64,000 nucleotides of DNA from Allacma fusca (GCA_947179485.1 OX359249.1:41092250-41156249), one strand, 5' to 3'. Counted from the stretch's first letter, positions 1-14,025 are shown. The notes: generated from the sequence alone by a model not told the origin. A program made the numbers and translations.

Positions 1-133
1 GACCGTGCTGCTGGTCAGTTGCGCTATAAAGTGTATTTCATTACAGTCTTTATCACATATGCATGTATCCTTAAATGAAAAACTCTTTTGTTTTCTAATA
101 GCTGAACTTGAAAGACAACGAAAGAAGGTATAA
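1..133 (+). CDS. Possible C-terminal exons of an unidentified upstream gene (partial)
   Basis: Bases 1-13 read D-R-A-A plus one extra base and are followed by a GTCAGT donor at 14-19. A pyrimidine-rich tract ending in TAATAG places an acceptor AG at 100-101. Splicing the 88-base intron joins G to CT in frame and gives DRAAAELERQRKKV followed by TAA at 131-133. The tail is highly charged and would suit a helix or coiled coil. I do not recognise the protein. Two alternatives remain. Bases 102-127 could be a 26-base internal exon using a GTATAA donor at 128, or the first exon could read through unspliced to a TGA at about base 78. The agreement of splice phase and the acceptor quality are the only support, so this is a tentative call on a fragment whose larger part lies left of the window. 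Confidence 0.35.
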   Translation, partial: TVLLVSCAIKCISLQSLSHMHVSLNEKLFCFLIAELERQRKKV

Positions 134-557
134 GGTATAAAAATTGGAGGGAATAAAGCGAACAAAAATTATTAGATATTCCAATACGAAGGAGAGCCGA
201 AATCCAAAAGGGTTGTATACTGAAACAACTGAAACAGTTGTTGTTATAACAAATGGGAAGGGATCACACATCTATTCAGTAACTATCTTTTTGAACGAGT
301 TCATTGAAATTCATGCATGCTTTACTAACATTAAAAAAATCAGCTTGAGCTACCCGCAAAGTAGTCACAACTGGGAAGACAGTTCTATGATGGGAACTTG
401 TATTTGCAAAGAAGGATCCTACCAACTGGGCATGACATCACTTGTGGTGAGTTCCTGAACGAGTTTTTAGAAGCCGGTTGAAATTAATGTACGAGACTGC
501 AGTCTCGAGACATGGCTTTTTCTTGCCTCTGGCTTAAGTCTACATCAATTTAACGTG

Positions 558-563
558 AATAAA
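558..563 (+). terminator. Possible poly(A) signal of the left-edge gene
   Basis: A canonical AATAAA hexamer lies about 425 bases after the putative stop at 131-133. It would end a 3' UTR of ordinary length. The hexamer is common by chance in AT-rich DNA, so its only real support is its position. Confidence 0.25.
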
Positions 564-3500
564 TACTGGATAAAAATCTTTAATCTCCTATATTGTTGAA
601 AATGTATTCACTATTGAATTCTATCAGTCTACTTTGTTTCCATTATTTGTTGGGGTCTGCATACTGCGGCTGACGCTGCAATGGTCATCGGAAATGAGAG
701 TCACAAAATACAATAGCGCGGACAGCAGCATATGATGTGAAACTAGAAAAGTTACTTTTGGGGTGTCATCTTGGACCTGTTCTCAATAACTTCAGCTTTG
801 ATACTGCGAAGCACACACACGTCATACATGTACATGAACACAGTCCGTTATCTTACAGTCATTCATTTAGAATGAGACTGTGTGGTAGTGGTAGGTAGGT
901 ATTTCATTATCTCTTTTCAAGGAAAAGTCAAAAAGTTCATTAATTCCGTTCAGAAGAGCCATCGGATGGGCATCCCATATGCACCGCAGACTGCGTATGA
1001 ATTCATCACGCCTGCCCTTCTTCTCTGTCATCTCCAAATTAACCCACTTTTGTTGAAATGTATACATGATTTCATTTTCGCCTATATGTGTTAGTTACAT
1101 AGAATTTATCCACCCAGGCGGTTACGTCTCCCACACTTGTGTGCACGTAGACATTTGCTTGTCCCTATAAATCCTGTCGGAGGGAAAAAAAAAATTTTTT
1201 ACTACGAAACTAAAGGAACTAAGCAGTTCCGTTGTAGCAGTCATGTAATTATTTACATACATGCATACACCCGTCCAATAGATACATATATGTATGCATA
1301 TACAAACACACACGAGGCGGATACAAATTAAAGAAAGGTACATATAAGTTTTCTCAGCATTTTTCCAATCGCTGCTTATCATGCAACATGTAATAGGTTT
1401 TCTAGTTCATATTAAGCCCTACACACAATAATATTATAATGTCACACAATTACAATTGTCCGTGTAATTAATGATTTCATGCTTTTGCCAACCTCTCATA
1501 CCATATGTACGTCCACGGGGTTACGGGAACGTCGTTATTTCGTGTATTTTTTCAATTCCAACGGAATTACAGAAACTCTTGTTTGCATGTTGGTAATACT
1601 TTTGAATGCGTGTAACTTGTTTGAGTATGACATGGAGAACACACACGGAACTGAGCACAAATCCATAGTCTAAAAGGTTTGCATCAACTAAATCCACAAA
1701 ATACTATTTTCTCTATTTCCCTTGTTTTGTTCAAGTCATGCGGTAGTGGAGTAAATGTCAGGGGATGTACTGTCTACAGTGTACTCTTACTGTCAGACAC
1801 CCCGTTATAAGGGTGTTTTCTCTAACAGGGACACACAAAAAAAAAAGTTGGACACATTCCGGTTAACCACGACGCTAATTTCTCCCCTTGTAAGAGTCTA
1901 CCGCTTTATAAGATTGAAATCTTCCTCCTGTACGGTTGCTCTTGTAGAAAGAGTATACTGTAAAGATATTCATACATATAGTACGTACATATAAACATAA
2001 TTGTTCCAGTGACGCGGTGTCTGTGTTGATACCTGAAGACCTGTGTATGAACGAAAAATAATTCATTGGTTGACAGGCAGAGACAAAAATGCAGGTTAAT
2101 CGAGGCCCTGTTAACGTTGTCGAAAAGTTTGTTTGGGAGCAAAATTGAAAGGCGATTATTTGGATTCGTGAGTAATTATTTATAATTTTACGTTTATCAA
2201 TCATTAAGTCGTATGTCTATTTACACGTACAAACTTCTGAACGCTAGAACTCACAGGAAAGTAAATGTACTTAATGTGTGTGTATATTTATGAGGCTTGT
2301 TCCATCCCAAAACTAGGAACAAGACGAGATTCGTGGAGCCTAGGTGGGCCCAGCATTTATGCTTTCGTCCATTTTGTACATATCCCCATTATTAGCTTTG
2401 GCATAGCCACTTGTAACTATTTTGCGAAAATATGATGTTTTTTTTCTTTGCGCAGTTCTGATTGGAAACAGGAAATTCAGAAAAAAAATCTCCTTGATTT
2501 GGGAGCTGAATAATTTAAACGGTTAAAATATGAGGTCCATTTGTCATTTCGTAATAGTACTACAGTTTTATTGGGGGATTAACCAAGTTTTAATGGGATT
2601 TCCCATTTTCCGATTCCCTATAGATGCACTAATAATTAATTTCGCTTTGGAGGGGAAGCACCCTGTAGATATATCTACATCTTTATCTATTTACAAGATA
2701 GCACTGGACTCTGAGTATTCTGACACCCAAAGTACTCTACGAGAAACACGAATGCCGATGCCGAGGAAGGAGACAGACCTCATCGGCAACCAATAGCTCC
2801 AAGCATAATGGGTCTATCATAATTCAAGTGTGTACCCAAGTGATATTAGAAAGTTCGGAATAAAAGGGAAGGAATAGGAAAATAAACTACGGAAAAATAA
2901 TGTCTATTGGATGGTTTGTGAAGTACATGCTTATTTTCTGTATACTAAAGGTTGTTTCAAGAGTCCGCCTCTTTTTTGCATCTTCTCTCTCCCTGACTAA
3001 ACACATAGTGTTGTCCAATGACGTACAACAAAACAAGTTCTTTTAACGGCCAAATAAGCTCGGTTTAACGGGCAAAATCTTTTGACCATAATACAGAAAT
3101 GATACCTTTTATTACATTACGCTGAAGAGCAACTTGCAAGAACTGACTTTACATAGCAGTTTAATATATGTATTTTTATTCCCTCTCACTCCAACCTGCC
3201 CACTTCGAAGTTGCCAATTGTTGGAAAAATCTCCTTGTCCAGTAATCACACACACATACCTGATTTATGCCTTTGTACCTTTCAGTTGTTAACGCTCAGT
3301 CTGAAGATTTACGCATATGCATGAAGTAAGTATCTATGCAATGGTAAAAAAAAAAGATAGGTAGTATGTATTGCACGTACCTAATCCCCCAGTAAAGGTG
3401 TAAGAAGGTAATGTAATGGCAGAGGAGAAAGAAACCTCTGTAGCCGAAGCCCTAGGACTGTTTCCATTACGGTGGAAATATATACATATAATGAATCATT

Positions 3501-4591
3501 GTGAGAAAAAATTGTTTGAGCAGCAATTAGAAATATTCAAATTAGTTTGCGTTGGACGTAGGTATAAGTAGTAGTGTATTTTTTTTCCGACCATTCAATA
3601 ATTAATAAACTAAATTTTTTTTCAGAATCCTTGAAACTCGATATATGTACATATTCTGAGAGGCATGTGAGAGGTACGAGCATAATTTGAATTAATTGCT
3701 AAACTATTCCCTTCCATGTATGCGTGCGCATGAGTTCATACATACATGCGCATGTTATATATTGTTTCCCCATATGCATGGATAGCCAAACCTCCTGTAT
3801 TCAATCTTCCTGGGCAGACGCTACAGAGTTTTCCTGAAATGATTAATAATATTCCAGCAGACAATAATTTATTGTAAGCATATTGGAAGCAAGACATTTG
3901 AATTGAGTAAGTACGCACTTTGGCATAATTTTCACGTTGAAAGTGATGTGATTCCCTCATTTCTAATTGCAATATTTCCTCGTCCCTCTGGCCAACAGCA
4001 TAGGAACCATAAGTATACATGGATGTTTGCATAAGTTGATGACAACTATAAAGTAGACCTCTCAACAAGCTCCTGTTATAATAGCATGGACTTGGACAGA
4101 TTGCCACGAATGTACGGAGATATGATACAAGAGATATTTTTGTGAACTTTTGTCATACGTATGGATACAAGTGCTCCTATGTTGTCTTGGGTCTCGTGTT
4201 TCGCGCATACAAAAGTGTTCCATGTAATGTGCTTAAAATTACTACTGAAACAACTGATAGACACTAATGATACAGAGGATCATATATCGTGGTCGCCTGG
4301 TAGGTTTCTCATCGAGTGGTACTGTACTTTGTTATTCGAAACGGACCACCCTATGAATAGTCCGTGCTTTACTCAGACATGTCTCAGACTTACTTTAATA
4401 AGTGTAGTGAGGACGAGAACTAGACTGACAAAATGCTTGAAGCTCAATGGTTATTTATCTGCAAAGCTTAAATTAATTGAGTTACATGAATGAATTCGTC
4501 GACTATTTTGGATGTCATGATGTCTCTGGTAGTATGTGCATTCGGGAAGCAAGTTTTGATTTTTCCTTTGAAAAGAATTGAGATGCCAAAG
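564..4591. other. Intergenic stretch with no gene seen
   Basis: Only short, unrelated open frames occur, on both strands and with no family resemblance. There are several A or T homopolymer runs of 8-10 bases and many TACATA/ATGTA-rich patches. No exon pair with matching splice phases stood out. Confidence 0.5.
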
Positions 4592-4633
4592 TCTCTCTCT
4601 CTCCCTCTCTCTCTCTCTTCTCTCTCTCTCTCT
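4592..4633. repeat. (CT)n microsatellite, interrupted
   Basis: A run of CT/TC dinucleotides about 42 bases long with two single-base interruptions. Confidence 0.9.
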
Positions 4634-6560
4634 GAGTAAGTGTATAAATAGGTATGTGAAAACTCTGTCTATCTATCTCGTCCTGTCACTCTCGAGTTGA
4701 AATCTATGTGGAACATGTGTGCGTGTCTGAATGCATCCATGTTATTTTAGTGTTCCACTCTGACCTGATTTCAGACGAGGAGAGGATTGAATAATGTCTG
4801 TGACAACTCATATCTTGAGTTTCTTCATTTAACAGAGGGCAATTGATGGCGACTACCTTGTAGAATACTACTACTATAGTGGGTCGACTTATCGACAAAC
4901 TATTAGTATACTCTCATTGTGGATTCCTAATTATGATTATTGGAATTTTTATACCCCTGCGTTGTAGTTATGCACAAATTACTTGAAAAGTTTGTAATCG
5001 TGAAAAAAAAAACATTTTGGCTACAATGCATGTTGGAGGGCAAAAACAACTCTGCTACATTACATCTCCTGCAACCATCACCACCACCACACGATGATAA
5101 AACAAGTAAAAGTGTTTTGGCACGAAAATATAGCTTTTCCCCACAACCCTAATCTACGGGAGTATATACATATCTACGTACATACATACATACATGCACG
5201 AATGAATTTTCGTCTGAAACAATTTTGCTTATACTATAGCATGCTCGCCCCGTCGCATGTGCATGTAGGAAATATTTGGGTGGAAGTAGTATGGAGAAAA
5301 CTGGAGGTGACTTGGTACGGTGACAAATATGAAGGTTGGGTCGAGTCAGAAAATAATGAAATAGTTAATGGCGCTCAATGCAATGTATAAATTGCGTGTA
5401 GTTTTTGAGACATTTGATTATTTTATGCCTGGAAGGAGGAGGTGGAGGACTCCCCGTTCTTCCTATAAACATGATTTAACTTTCTACGTATATGCTCAGC
5501 GTCGACTTGGAGTCACACAGTCCACTGGATTTTCTGTTCGTTAATAAAAAAAAACCCTTGCAGTGCATATGTATATTATGTACCATGGGAAACCTATTTT
5601 AACCCTGCCTATAGCCATGCTCACAACGCTCCATGATTTCCATGCACATTTTATTATTCAGAACGCATATTCGCAGGTTTTCCCATATGTAAGTTCCTCT
5701 CCTAGGGCCTGGGTTATCGTATAATGTTGTGCCCATGCAATTACATGTTTAATCTATATCAATCTATATATAATTGCATAAACATGGGTCGGGTCTGCAG
5801 CAAGGAGTCCCAGTCTACAAAAACTGTGGATGTACATACAATTTATTATGGATATAAGGAAAACAGATGTGGTAGAGTTGTCCCTACATAAGGTTTGCGA
5901 GCATTTGTGGGAGAATACAGAGAGAAAATATTCTGTAAGTATAGGTTAGGAAGAAGGGTAAAAAATTCGCGTGTCTGGGAATGTTGGCTGTGGCGGTTGT
6001 TGTTGGTTCTAGTATATTTGCCATGTTTGCTCTTGCTATTGGCTTCCAAGCCTCATTCCAAGCTAGACGTGTATTTGAATTGCAGAAATAATATGATTTT
6101 ATTTAAGTTAGAAAATATAATGCGCTCAACCCTATATATTGTCCTGCTTGCTTGGAAATGGTGGTTAAAGGGAGGCCATTCACTTTCTCTCGCCTGTCTC
6201 TCCCTCTCCATCTCATCTCCGTCCCTGCACTGTCCTGGACAGCTTTGCATCTTCCATATAAACTTAAATTCTGGTTGACTCTCCGTTTTCTATCCCTACT
6301 CACTCACCTCTCCTTCGAGTCTCTGCGTCTGATCTATTGGCCTCTATCATATATGTAGGCTTGAGTGGTGGGGAACATTGGAAATGTTGTATGGAAGCCT
6401 AAACTGAGAGGACTACTCAAACCGTCTATTTTATGTACAAGTACAGATAGGACCTACAAATACAAAAGTCTTGAAGCCACGACGAGTCTAGAAGTTAAGT
6501 TGGCATGGATGGGGGGGGGGGTACACACTACACGGTACACATTACATATGTACATATATC

Positions 6561-6589
6561 TCTCTGTGTGTGTGTGTGTGTATGTGTGC
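6561..6589. repeat. (GT)n microsatellite
   Basis: A short TC run passes into about eleven GT units with one TATG interruption. Confidence 0.85.
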
Positions 6590-8616
6590 GAGAGTGTGTA
6601 AGGACGAGTAGAGTCAGAGTGACGTTCAAATAGAGATTGACTCCGTGATGGAGGAGCGAGGGAAGGTGGGATGGATTCGCAAAAATTGCATATGGATTTA
6701 TGTAATGTATGTACTAAAAGAGAGAATGTAGTTTTTGGGTTGGCTCAACTCCCTCATTGCGTCTTGTGTCTGGATCTGGAATCAACAACGTCGTCGGACC
6801 CAATGAGAGTATACATATGACTGTGGGGAGAATAAAGCCAGTGTTAAGACACGTAAACTTCACACACATCATCAGCATCATCACCACGACGAATATCCTT
6901 TGAGAGGAGTGAGGAGCCAGGAGAGTAACTACTATAAATATGTATAAACATTCGGAGGCATCGGCTTCATCATCTACGACGTTGCTTTTTGCGAGTTTTG
7001 CTATTTTGCATTCTCTCTCCTCTCTTTTTGCGAACCCCGTATGGACTCTCCCAATGGCAATGACCAATGAAAAGAACTCAAAGCCACGCTCTCGAAGCCG
7101 GTGCAGGACGCCATGTTTGCGAAATTCCTTTGTGCGTCGATTTTCCGCTCCTCTCCACTCAGTCATTCCTTGGAATTGCACTCGGCCTCTATAGTTGACT
7201 GGATCAAGTTTCTTTTTGGCCAGAATACAAATCCAACTCTCCCAAAAAATTACTATATCTCCGGACTCCCTCCAGCTCAAGTACATATCTACATAAACTT
7301 TATCCACAACTCTCCGAGACTTTGAGCCCATACTACGACCTACCACTAAAAAAAAATCTCCGAAAAGTTTGCAACAAAACAGACGCATCCATCCATACTG
7401 GCTTCTCCCCCATAAGTACATGCGTGTTTTCTAATTGGAGCCTCTCTCCTATTATAACTATACACGGCATTCCTCCTATACTACTAACTACTACTCATAT
7501 ATGCTGGAGGAAAACTTTTATGCATTCCCTCCTTCCACGTAGACAGAGAATTTCCCGGCGTTGCAGTCGCAAAAATAATGCATGTATAGTAGATACTCCA
7601 ATGGCTTGAAACAAACTAACTCCCTTACGAAACGCCATTCCCTCGTCATGCAAAGACTCTTAGGGGGAAAAAATGTCTGTATTTATTGACTTCTACTCCA
7701 AATAGATATCATTACCCACTTTCTCGAGACATGCATGTTTGTTGCATTGGGGGAAAAAAAAAATCTGCCTTAATTTTCATGGACCCTCTGACTCTTTGCC
7801 ATTCAAATGACACTAATTCGTACAAATTCCTTGAATTTCCCGAGCATTTGCATCTTCCTTGAGGGAAATACCAGCAATGGGATGGATGCTCTTGTAATAC
7901 ATTAACTCCATGTGTGTAGATAGGGATCAAATGGTTCAACTACAATTCCTCCAGTGAGTACCTCACTACGTATGTGTATGTATGCTTTAGTAATGGAGTA
8001 GACGGATCGTCGCGTGCCATAACTCCAGTTTCCAATGCCTCCATGGAATTCACTTTCGGGTTAAATCTGACCCATGAGGAACATTTGAATCCAACCTGAT
8101 TTGTTCACCACCTCGGCCTTGGTCTCCACAGTTTACAGAAATATATGTTATTCCGCCATATTTTTAAATGTGACTTTCGTCTACAGTCGTAGGGAAACTT
8201 ACTTCGTCGTCCACTCCTTCCCACAATTTCTTTCTATTTGAGGAGATATTTTTTGAGGGAAAAGCCTTGGAAAAGCTCGTCAAGATGAGTTAGTCTTAAT
8301 TCCTAGGCTGAAATGTTGTTGGGAACTCGCCGGATGATGACCACACTTCAACTTTTGAAGCCATGTTTTCAGAGTGACTTTCCATAGGCCAGGAAGCAGT
8401 TCATTCATCCTTGAGTATATACATAATATGCTGCTGTAGTTTGTTCTTACCATGCTATCCCCTTTGGACATTGGTAGGTCACTGCATGTATTGTATGACG
8501 CGACATCCCTTCTTCATCCCATCATGGTTGATTGACTGCTATTACGTGCCCGCCATCTGCTTCATGTCTTATGGTGGAAAAATTAAAATAGAAACTTGCT
8601 TACAATTTAGGATTTT

Positions 8617-8644
8617 TGTGTGAGTGTGAGTGTGAGTGTGTGTG
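8617..8644. repeat. Short GTGTGA-type hexamer tandem repeat
   Basis: About three to four units of a GTGTGA-like hexamer, decaying into plain GT. It does not match the common arthropod telomere repeat TTAGG. Confidence 0.7.
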
Positions 8645-11224
8645 CAAAGGGGAAAAAATTAAAAACGACCACATCTCCAACTCTTATTATACAAATTGTA
8701 ATTTGAAAGGGGATTTCCAAGATTAGAAAACACATTTTTTTTTGCATTTTAGAACCGAAAATAAAAACAAATTCGTTGAAATTTTCAAAAAGAGCCAAAA
8801 AATTCAAGCCTCCTTAACTTAATAGTGCGTGAAGGTTCTTTAAACTCTCAAAAGAAGTGAAGGAACTGATGCAATCCATTAATTTCCACAGGCGAGAACA
8901 CACAGTATGGAAAGGATTAAATTTTCCTGGGGGAAAGTGAAATTGTTGGTAGTAAACTGGAAAAAAGTGTTGTCAAGATTGCAAATAAAAGGTATGGGAT
9001 TTTATTGTCAATGAAGCGTCAAAAAGAATTTACTTGGAGAATTCTGTCCAGCCAAGGAATAAAACGCATGTAATTTTAAAGTGTAGATACATATGCACGA
9101 GTAGGTGGTTGATTGTCGGTGCCAGATATAGGAGAGAGAAAAAGACTGACGAGAGTTAGTCAACGCCATAGTCCTAATCTCCCTCCTATGCAGGAATCAC
9201 CGATATTTTTTTTTCAGGAATTTTTTCTTCCCCCCTCTGATGTTGTTTTCTCTCTTCGCACTGTACTACTACTGCCCTTCTGACTTTTCGCAAGACTGTT
9301 CTCCTTCCTCCCTGTTCCGGAACTTGTCTGAAGAATCCCAACTCCTTCAACTTTCTTCTCTTCCTTTTGAGTCCGTATCTTCATGGTAAAACTTTTCACT
9401 AGAAAAAATTCAATAAAACTTACTCCGTTGACATTCCGTGCTGTAAGAGAAGTGTATTTTTTTTTAAAGATGTGAGTATATACTGAAGAAATGAAAATAT
9501 TTAGACAATGACGACTCTCAGAATATCCCCAGATGTAGAGAACAGTTTTTTGAGGGATGGTAAAAGTCAAAAGTTTGAAAAAATATATATATAATTTTGA
9601 GTTTATTTCCAAAGTTTAATAAAATCGAAGAGCGACCGGAGTAAGTGAACTGAAGAAATGATAGAAGAGTAGAAATATTTTTGTAGTAAAATACTGCAGA
9701 CAGTTTAATGGAAGTCAGTAACTTATAGACTTGTGTAGGAGAGGAGGATGGATTGGACAAGACCAACTCTGAACAAGTTGACAAGAGGAGAGTTGGGGTG
9801 GCTGTGGCTGGGACCAAGTCAAGTGCGTGAGTAGGACTGGGACGCTGTGTTTGGATCTAAGAGCATTTGCGAATTGGATCCCCTGTTTACCGTTGATAGC
9901 AAAACGCGCCCTATCAGGGATCTGTACACACAAGAGGCGCCCACTCTTCAAGGGGGGGTTCTTTTTCACGCAATATCCCCATCCCAGCTTTTCCTACTGA
10001 CTCTATCTCGACCATGCTGAACTCCTGGCAAAACTCAGGCTCCCATATATACGACTAGTTGCAATTCGTACTTTTTCATACACTTTAATACTATATACTT
10101 ATACTGTCCTAGCTAGAACTTTCGATGTGGCGGCCGCGTCGCTACTTTTGTCTGTTTACGTGTGCATACATGCGTACGACTCTATGTATGCTTGAAAAGG
10201 GGTAAGCGTTGGTGAAAAACAGCAAGAGCAGCGGGAGCAGGAGCGAAGCCTTTCCTCCGTTGCCAACAACTTTGCCAAAATAGTTGCCACACTGTTACCC
10301 TTTCAATAAGCCTCACTCCGTTGAATGCATTATGTATATACATATTTACACACAACAATCTTTCCAATTAATCGATTAAGTCACCTTCGTCTATCCTTTC
10401 CTCTCCTCGCTTCTCAAAACTACTGCACTTAGATATTATTTAATTACTGTAAAAGTAATAATAATTATTTTTCTCAATTTTTCCCTCCGTAACAACAAAA
10501 CAAAGTACAAAACAAGAATTATTTTAGACTCAACTGGCAAAAGAGATTTTTTCAAACAACTACCAGCTCACTCCAGACCTAACTGAGTCTCTCTTGCGAG
10601 AAGAGCGCAGTTTTAGCTTCTAAAGTAATAGATATTCTCGTGGATACTTAAATACACCCTACTTTGAGTAACTTAGGGAAAGGGGGGGGGAGGGAATCCC
10701 GAAGAAATATTCTGCGCACCTACAATAAAATTTCTGTATATTTGAAAAAATAAATTTAGGAAAATATCACAATTTATTTTAATTGACTCCAATTCCCGAA
10801 TAAAGACTAAAAAGGCACGAGATGGAGAATTAGCTTTGAAAATAATTTGCTCTATTCACAGTTTAGTGTCCAAAAGGGAGAACTGTGAACGTTTTAGTAA
10901 TGTTCCACTATGTGTACGCGAGGGGACTGAGGAACAGCACGGGCGGTCACTATGACGAACAACTAGTGAATGATTTACTAGCCGTCCCATCATCAGATAG
11001 AAGAGGGAGCTAATAAGAACGAGGCAAGTGTACGAAAGAGGATTCGACGAAAGACCGCATTGGAACGAGGGAATTGCGCGTGCGGGGATAACCAATTGGC
11101 GAAAAGTAGGTTGTTGCAAAAACTGTGGACAGGCTCGGCCCTACCACTTAGGGGGATTCTCACTTGCTGTACTTACTACTACACTTCACTGTAAACACTG
11201 GCTTACATATCACATGAGGCACTG

Positions 11225-11228
<4 letters not shown>

Positions 11229-11284
<56 letters not shown>
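11229..11284. repeat. (CT)n microsatellite, perfect
   Basis: About 28 uninterrupted TC units. The reading frames through it (Ser-Leu on one strand, Arg-Glu on the other) are artefacts of the repeat. Confidence 0.95.
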
Positions 11285-11286
<2 letters not shown>

Positions 11287-11530
11287 GAGGAAAAATGTAT
11301 ACTCCTATACCTCTCCCTATGCTCCTCGACTTTGTAATGTTCGGAGCCCGTAACTATCATTATAATTATAACTATACGCCGCTGGATCATTCTATTATCC
11401 CTTACGCATAATACAGGCGCTTAAACTCTGCCATTGCGTCATGCTAACTAAAATTATTATGAATTCATATGAACAGTATAGTATAGGAAACGTGAGGAGA
11501 AAAAGCGCAGTGTTTTTTCTCCTTATGATC

Positions 11531-11562
<32 letters not shown>

Positions 11563-11606
11563 CACACTCACACATACACACATACACACACACACACACA
11601 CACACT
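11531..11606. repeat. (CA)n compound microsatellite
   Basis: CA units interrupted by CACTCA and CACATA variants over about 76 bases. The mix of variants suggests an older array than the perfect CT array 250 bases to the left. Confidence 0.95.
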
Positions 11607-11995
11607 CTCACCACTAAAAGCCCTCCTGTTTGGTACGGCCAAAAAATTTTTACGTTCAAGGTAAACCCTTTCAATACTATATCAAGTCCTTGTACTCGAG
11701 ATCGGCATACACTTGCGACTCCCCAACGTTGTACATAGTACTAAAAACTATATGCAAGTTAGCGAGGGACGCTACGTATGTACAGATCGGGTATTTGGAG
11801 TTATAAAAAAAATTTAGCTTCGCATGCAGAAAAGATTGCAGAAGGGAGTCAACGGACTATAGGCAACGATCAAGTTTAGTTTTTCCTCACACGCTCTCTG
11901 ATATGATGAGAACCCTTTTCTGGTGAGGACGTTCAGCACGTCTTCCCTACCTGGTGGATGATGGTAGTAATCTCCTGAAGTTCTGCAACTACTAG

Positions 11996-12016
11996 TGATG
12001 CTGCTGCTGCTGCTGC
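11996..12016. repeat. (CTG)n trinucleotide repeat
   Basis: About six to seven GCT/CTG units, with no supported coding frame around them. Confidence 0.8.
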
Positions 12017-12100
12017 TCTTTGCCACTACCTCTACTCCTCGACTGCTCCTCAACTGACACTGATAATTACATACAATGCCCATCATCATTTGCATTCTCC

Positions 12101-12101
<1 letters not shown>

Positions 12102-12130
<29 letters not shown>
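12102..12130. repeat. (GA)n microsatellite
   Basis: About 14 uninterrupted AG units. Confidence 0.9.
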
Positions 12131-12132
<2 letters not shown>

Positions 12133-12419
12133 CAAACCTGTTATCCCTATATAACTAACACCACCAATCTTCCATTCTGAGAATCTGTGCTGCATCCTAC
12201 ATACAGCATGCTAGAGACACGTGTCTATGTCCCTCTACCCGATCCTGCCAGTGATTCTCTTTTCCACGCCGTCTATTCCTCCATCTATACTTAAATCCAT
12301 TACTAGTTCTTCACTCCGGCCTAGCCTTCCACTCCTCGCTCCTCTCTTCCCTCCAAAAAATATTTTCACCAATGTCCTCCCTCCTCAGTCTCGTTAACTT
12401 TAACTCTTTCTCAACTGAA

Positions 12420-13740
12420 AATACTAAAAAATGCTCTAAGTACTAAATTCTCTGTTAGTGCTTAGAGAAGTATTTTAAAAAATAGAAACTCCAAGGAGGG
12501 ATTTTTGGAGAATCGTTTACCAGTTGATTTGAATTGATTTCACATGTAGTTATGTGGGCATTACAAATTCAGTTAAAATATGTCCAACTTATGTATAAAT
12601 ATAAAATGTAAGCTATTTCATGGCCTAAGCTCTATATCCCAAGCATATGAAGTTCAAGCTTTGTATTCTAAATATAATCTTGATCTTAAAACTTAATTCT
12701 AGTGAGATCCAATTTCTTTAATCCCAATTAATGTGATTAGCTAAAGTGGATCATCAGCATTAGTAAGCTGGGGAATTACATCCACGTGTGTGAAATGTAA
12801 AAGATATGATAGTATAGATACTACAACCTAGAAATGCTATTACTGTCGGTGTTCCTAACGTTCCCAGGCATTCCTACAGAGTGCGTACGAGCAAAGTTGA
12901 TGCGACGATGAATTTTTTTAGCTCAAGTGAGTAAACTCAAGCGCTGTCATGGGACTGCTTGGGTCTACCTGGAAATGCCATTATCTAATTCTTCATGCCT
13001 CTGCTAAAGTCAATATAATTATAAATAAATTAGTGTATGACTTTGGGTACCTCAAGTTTCACTGGAAATGGATGGGGGGAATCGTACTAGAAATTATTAT
13101 TACTGGGATAGATAGATGCCTTTGAAAAGGAATTAATGCAAAATGATTGAGGAAACCTTGGGTCGGAGTCGTACCTTGGTTTAATATGGATGTCAATGAC
13201 AGAAGTAAAACTTGAAGGAATGATAGCGCTAGAAGGCTAACGTCAATGATTATAGATTACAGCTACCTGTGTCACTAGTACGCAGAGACCAGGTATACGC
13301 CAAATAGCTTGGGAGTGACTCCCATGTGCGGTACCATGCCGCCAATAGTTTGGTCACCGCTCGTTATGTGGGTAATAAGGACAGAGCTAATGATTTTCCT
13401 GAAAATGAAGTAATTTTAGATAGGGTGACCAGTCCAGCTTACTTAGTCACTACACCCATAATAATTAAAATGAGTTTGTCTGGAGCTTCATGCTATGCCT
13501 CTGTTATCAATTGGATTGAACATTACCGAGACTGTATTACACATTGGGGGGGTTAAAAGAGAAGGAAAAACTATGAGGAATAATTTTTGTGGGAGCAAGA
13601 GACTAGGATGAATGTGCTGCTCCATGCAGTTGAACTTTGCCAAGTGTATCTATCACATGAAAGCCACATGCTATTAGATAAGCATAATGTTTTCAATAAT
13701 GCTAGTGTCTGCTTCTCTCTGTCTTCGTTATGTTCTAGAA
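12420..13740. other. Microsatellite-poor block of unknown nature
   Basis: Unlike its surroundings, this 1.3-kb block lacks dinucleotide arrays and has more even base use. It contains a 76-codon plus-strand open frame at 13,326-13,556 with no recognisable motif. It could be an old decayed repeat copy or simply unique sequence. I see no terminal repeats or target-site duplications. Confidence 0.3.
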
Positions 13741-13849
13741 GGGCATGAAAGAGTGTTCCAATCTACGGATAAAATTTTCAGACACTGGTTATACACACTG
13801 TCTGTCTCGACTCAATGTATATAACTATGGTAAGCGCTCGGGCCATTAT

Positions 13850-13891
13850 TGTGTGTATGTCTGTGTGTGTGTGTGTGTGTGTATGTGTGTG
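13850..13891. repeat. (GT)n microsatellite
   Basis: GT units with TATG and TCTG interruptions over about 42 bases. Confidence 0.9.
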
Positions 13892-14025
13892 ACACGAGAA
13901 CAAGAGTTACATACAGAAACTAGTCCGTGTTCAAGTGTCTGGGAGTGTGTGCATGTCTACGTATGCGAGCATGAGACTCCATGAGAGATATATAGAGGAA
14001 AGATAAAAAATGCCGTTGAACAGAG

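Larger units (their letters stand above)
4634..11228. other. Intergenic stretch with no gene seen
   Basis: This holds a (GT)n array near 6.56 kb and two G runs (6511-6521 and 10681-10690). It also holds the longest open frame of the non-coding part, 235 codons on the minus strand at 6714-7421. That frame has no recognisable domain, low-complexity hydrophobic patches and no splice context. I treat it as chance. Confidence 0.5.

Noticed and set aside
6714-7421. 235-codon minus-strand open frame, the longest in the non-coding part
   Set aside because: No recognisable domain, odd composition and no splice or start context. In 64 kb of AT-rich DNA one such frame can occur by chance.
13326-13556. 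76-codon open frame suspected to be a transposon fragment
   Set aside because: No motif of a transposase, reverse transcriptase or integrase can be seen, and no terminal repeats flank it.
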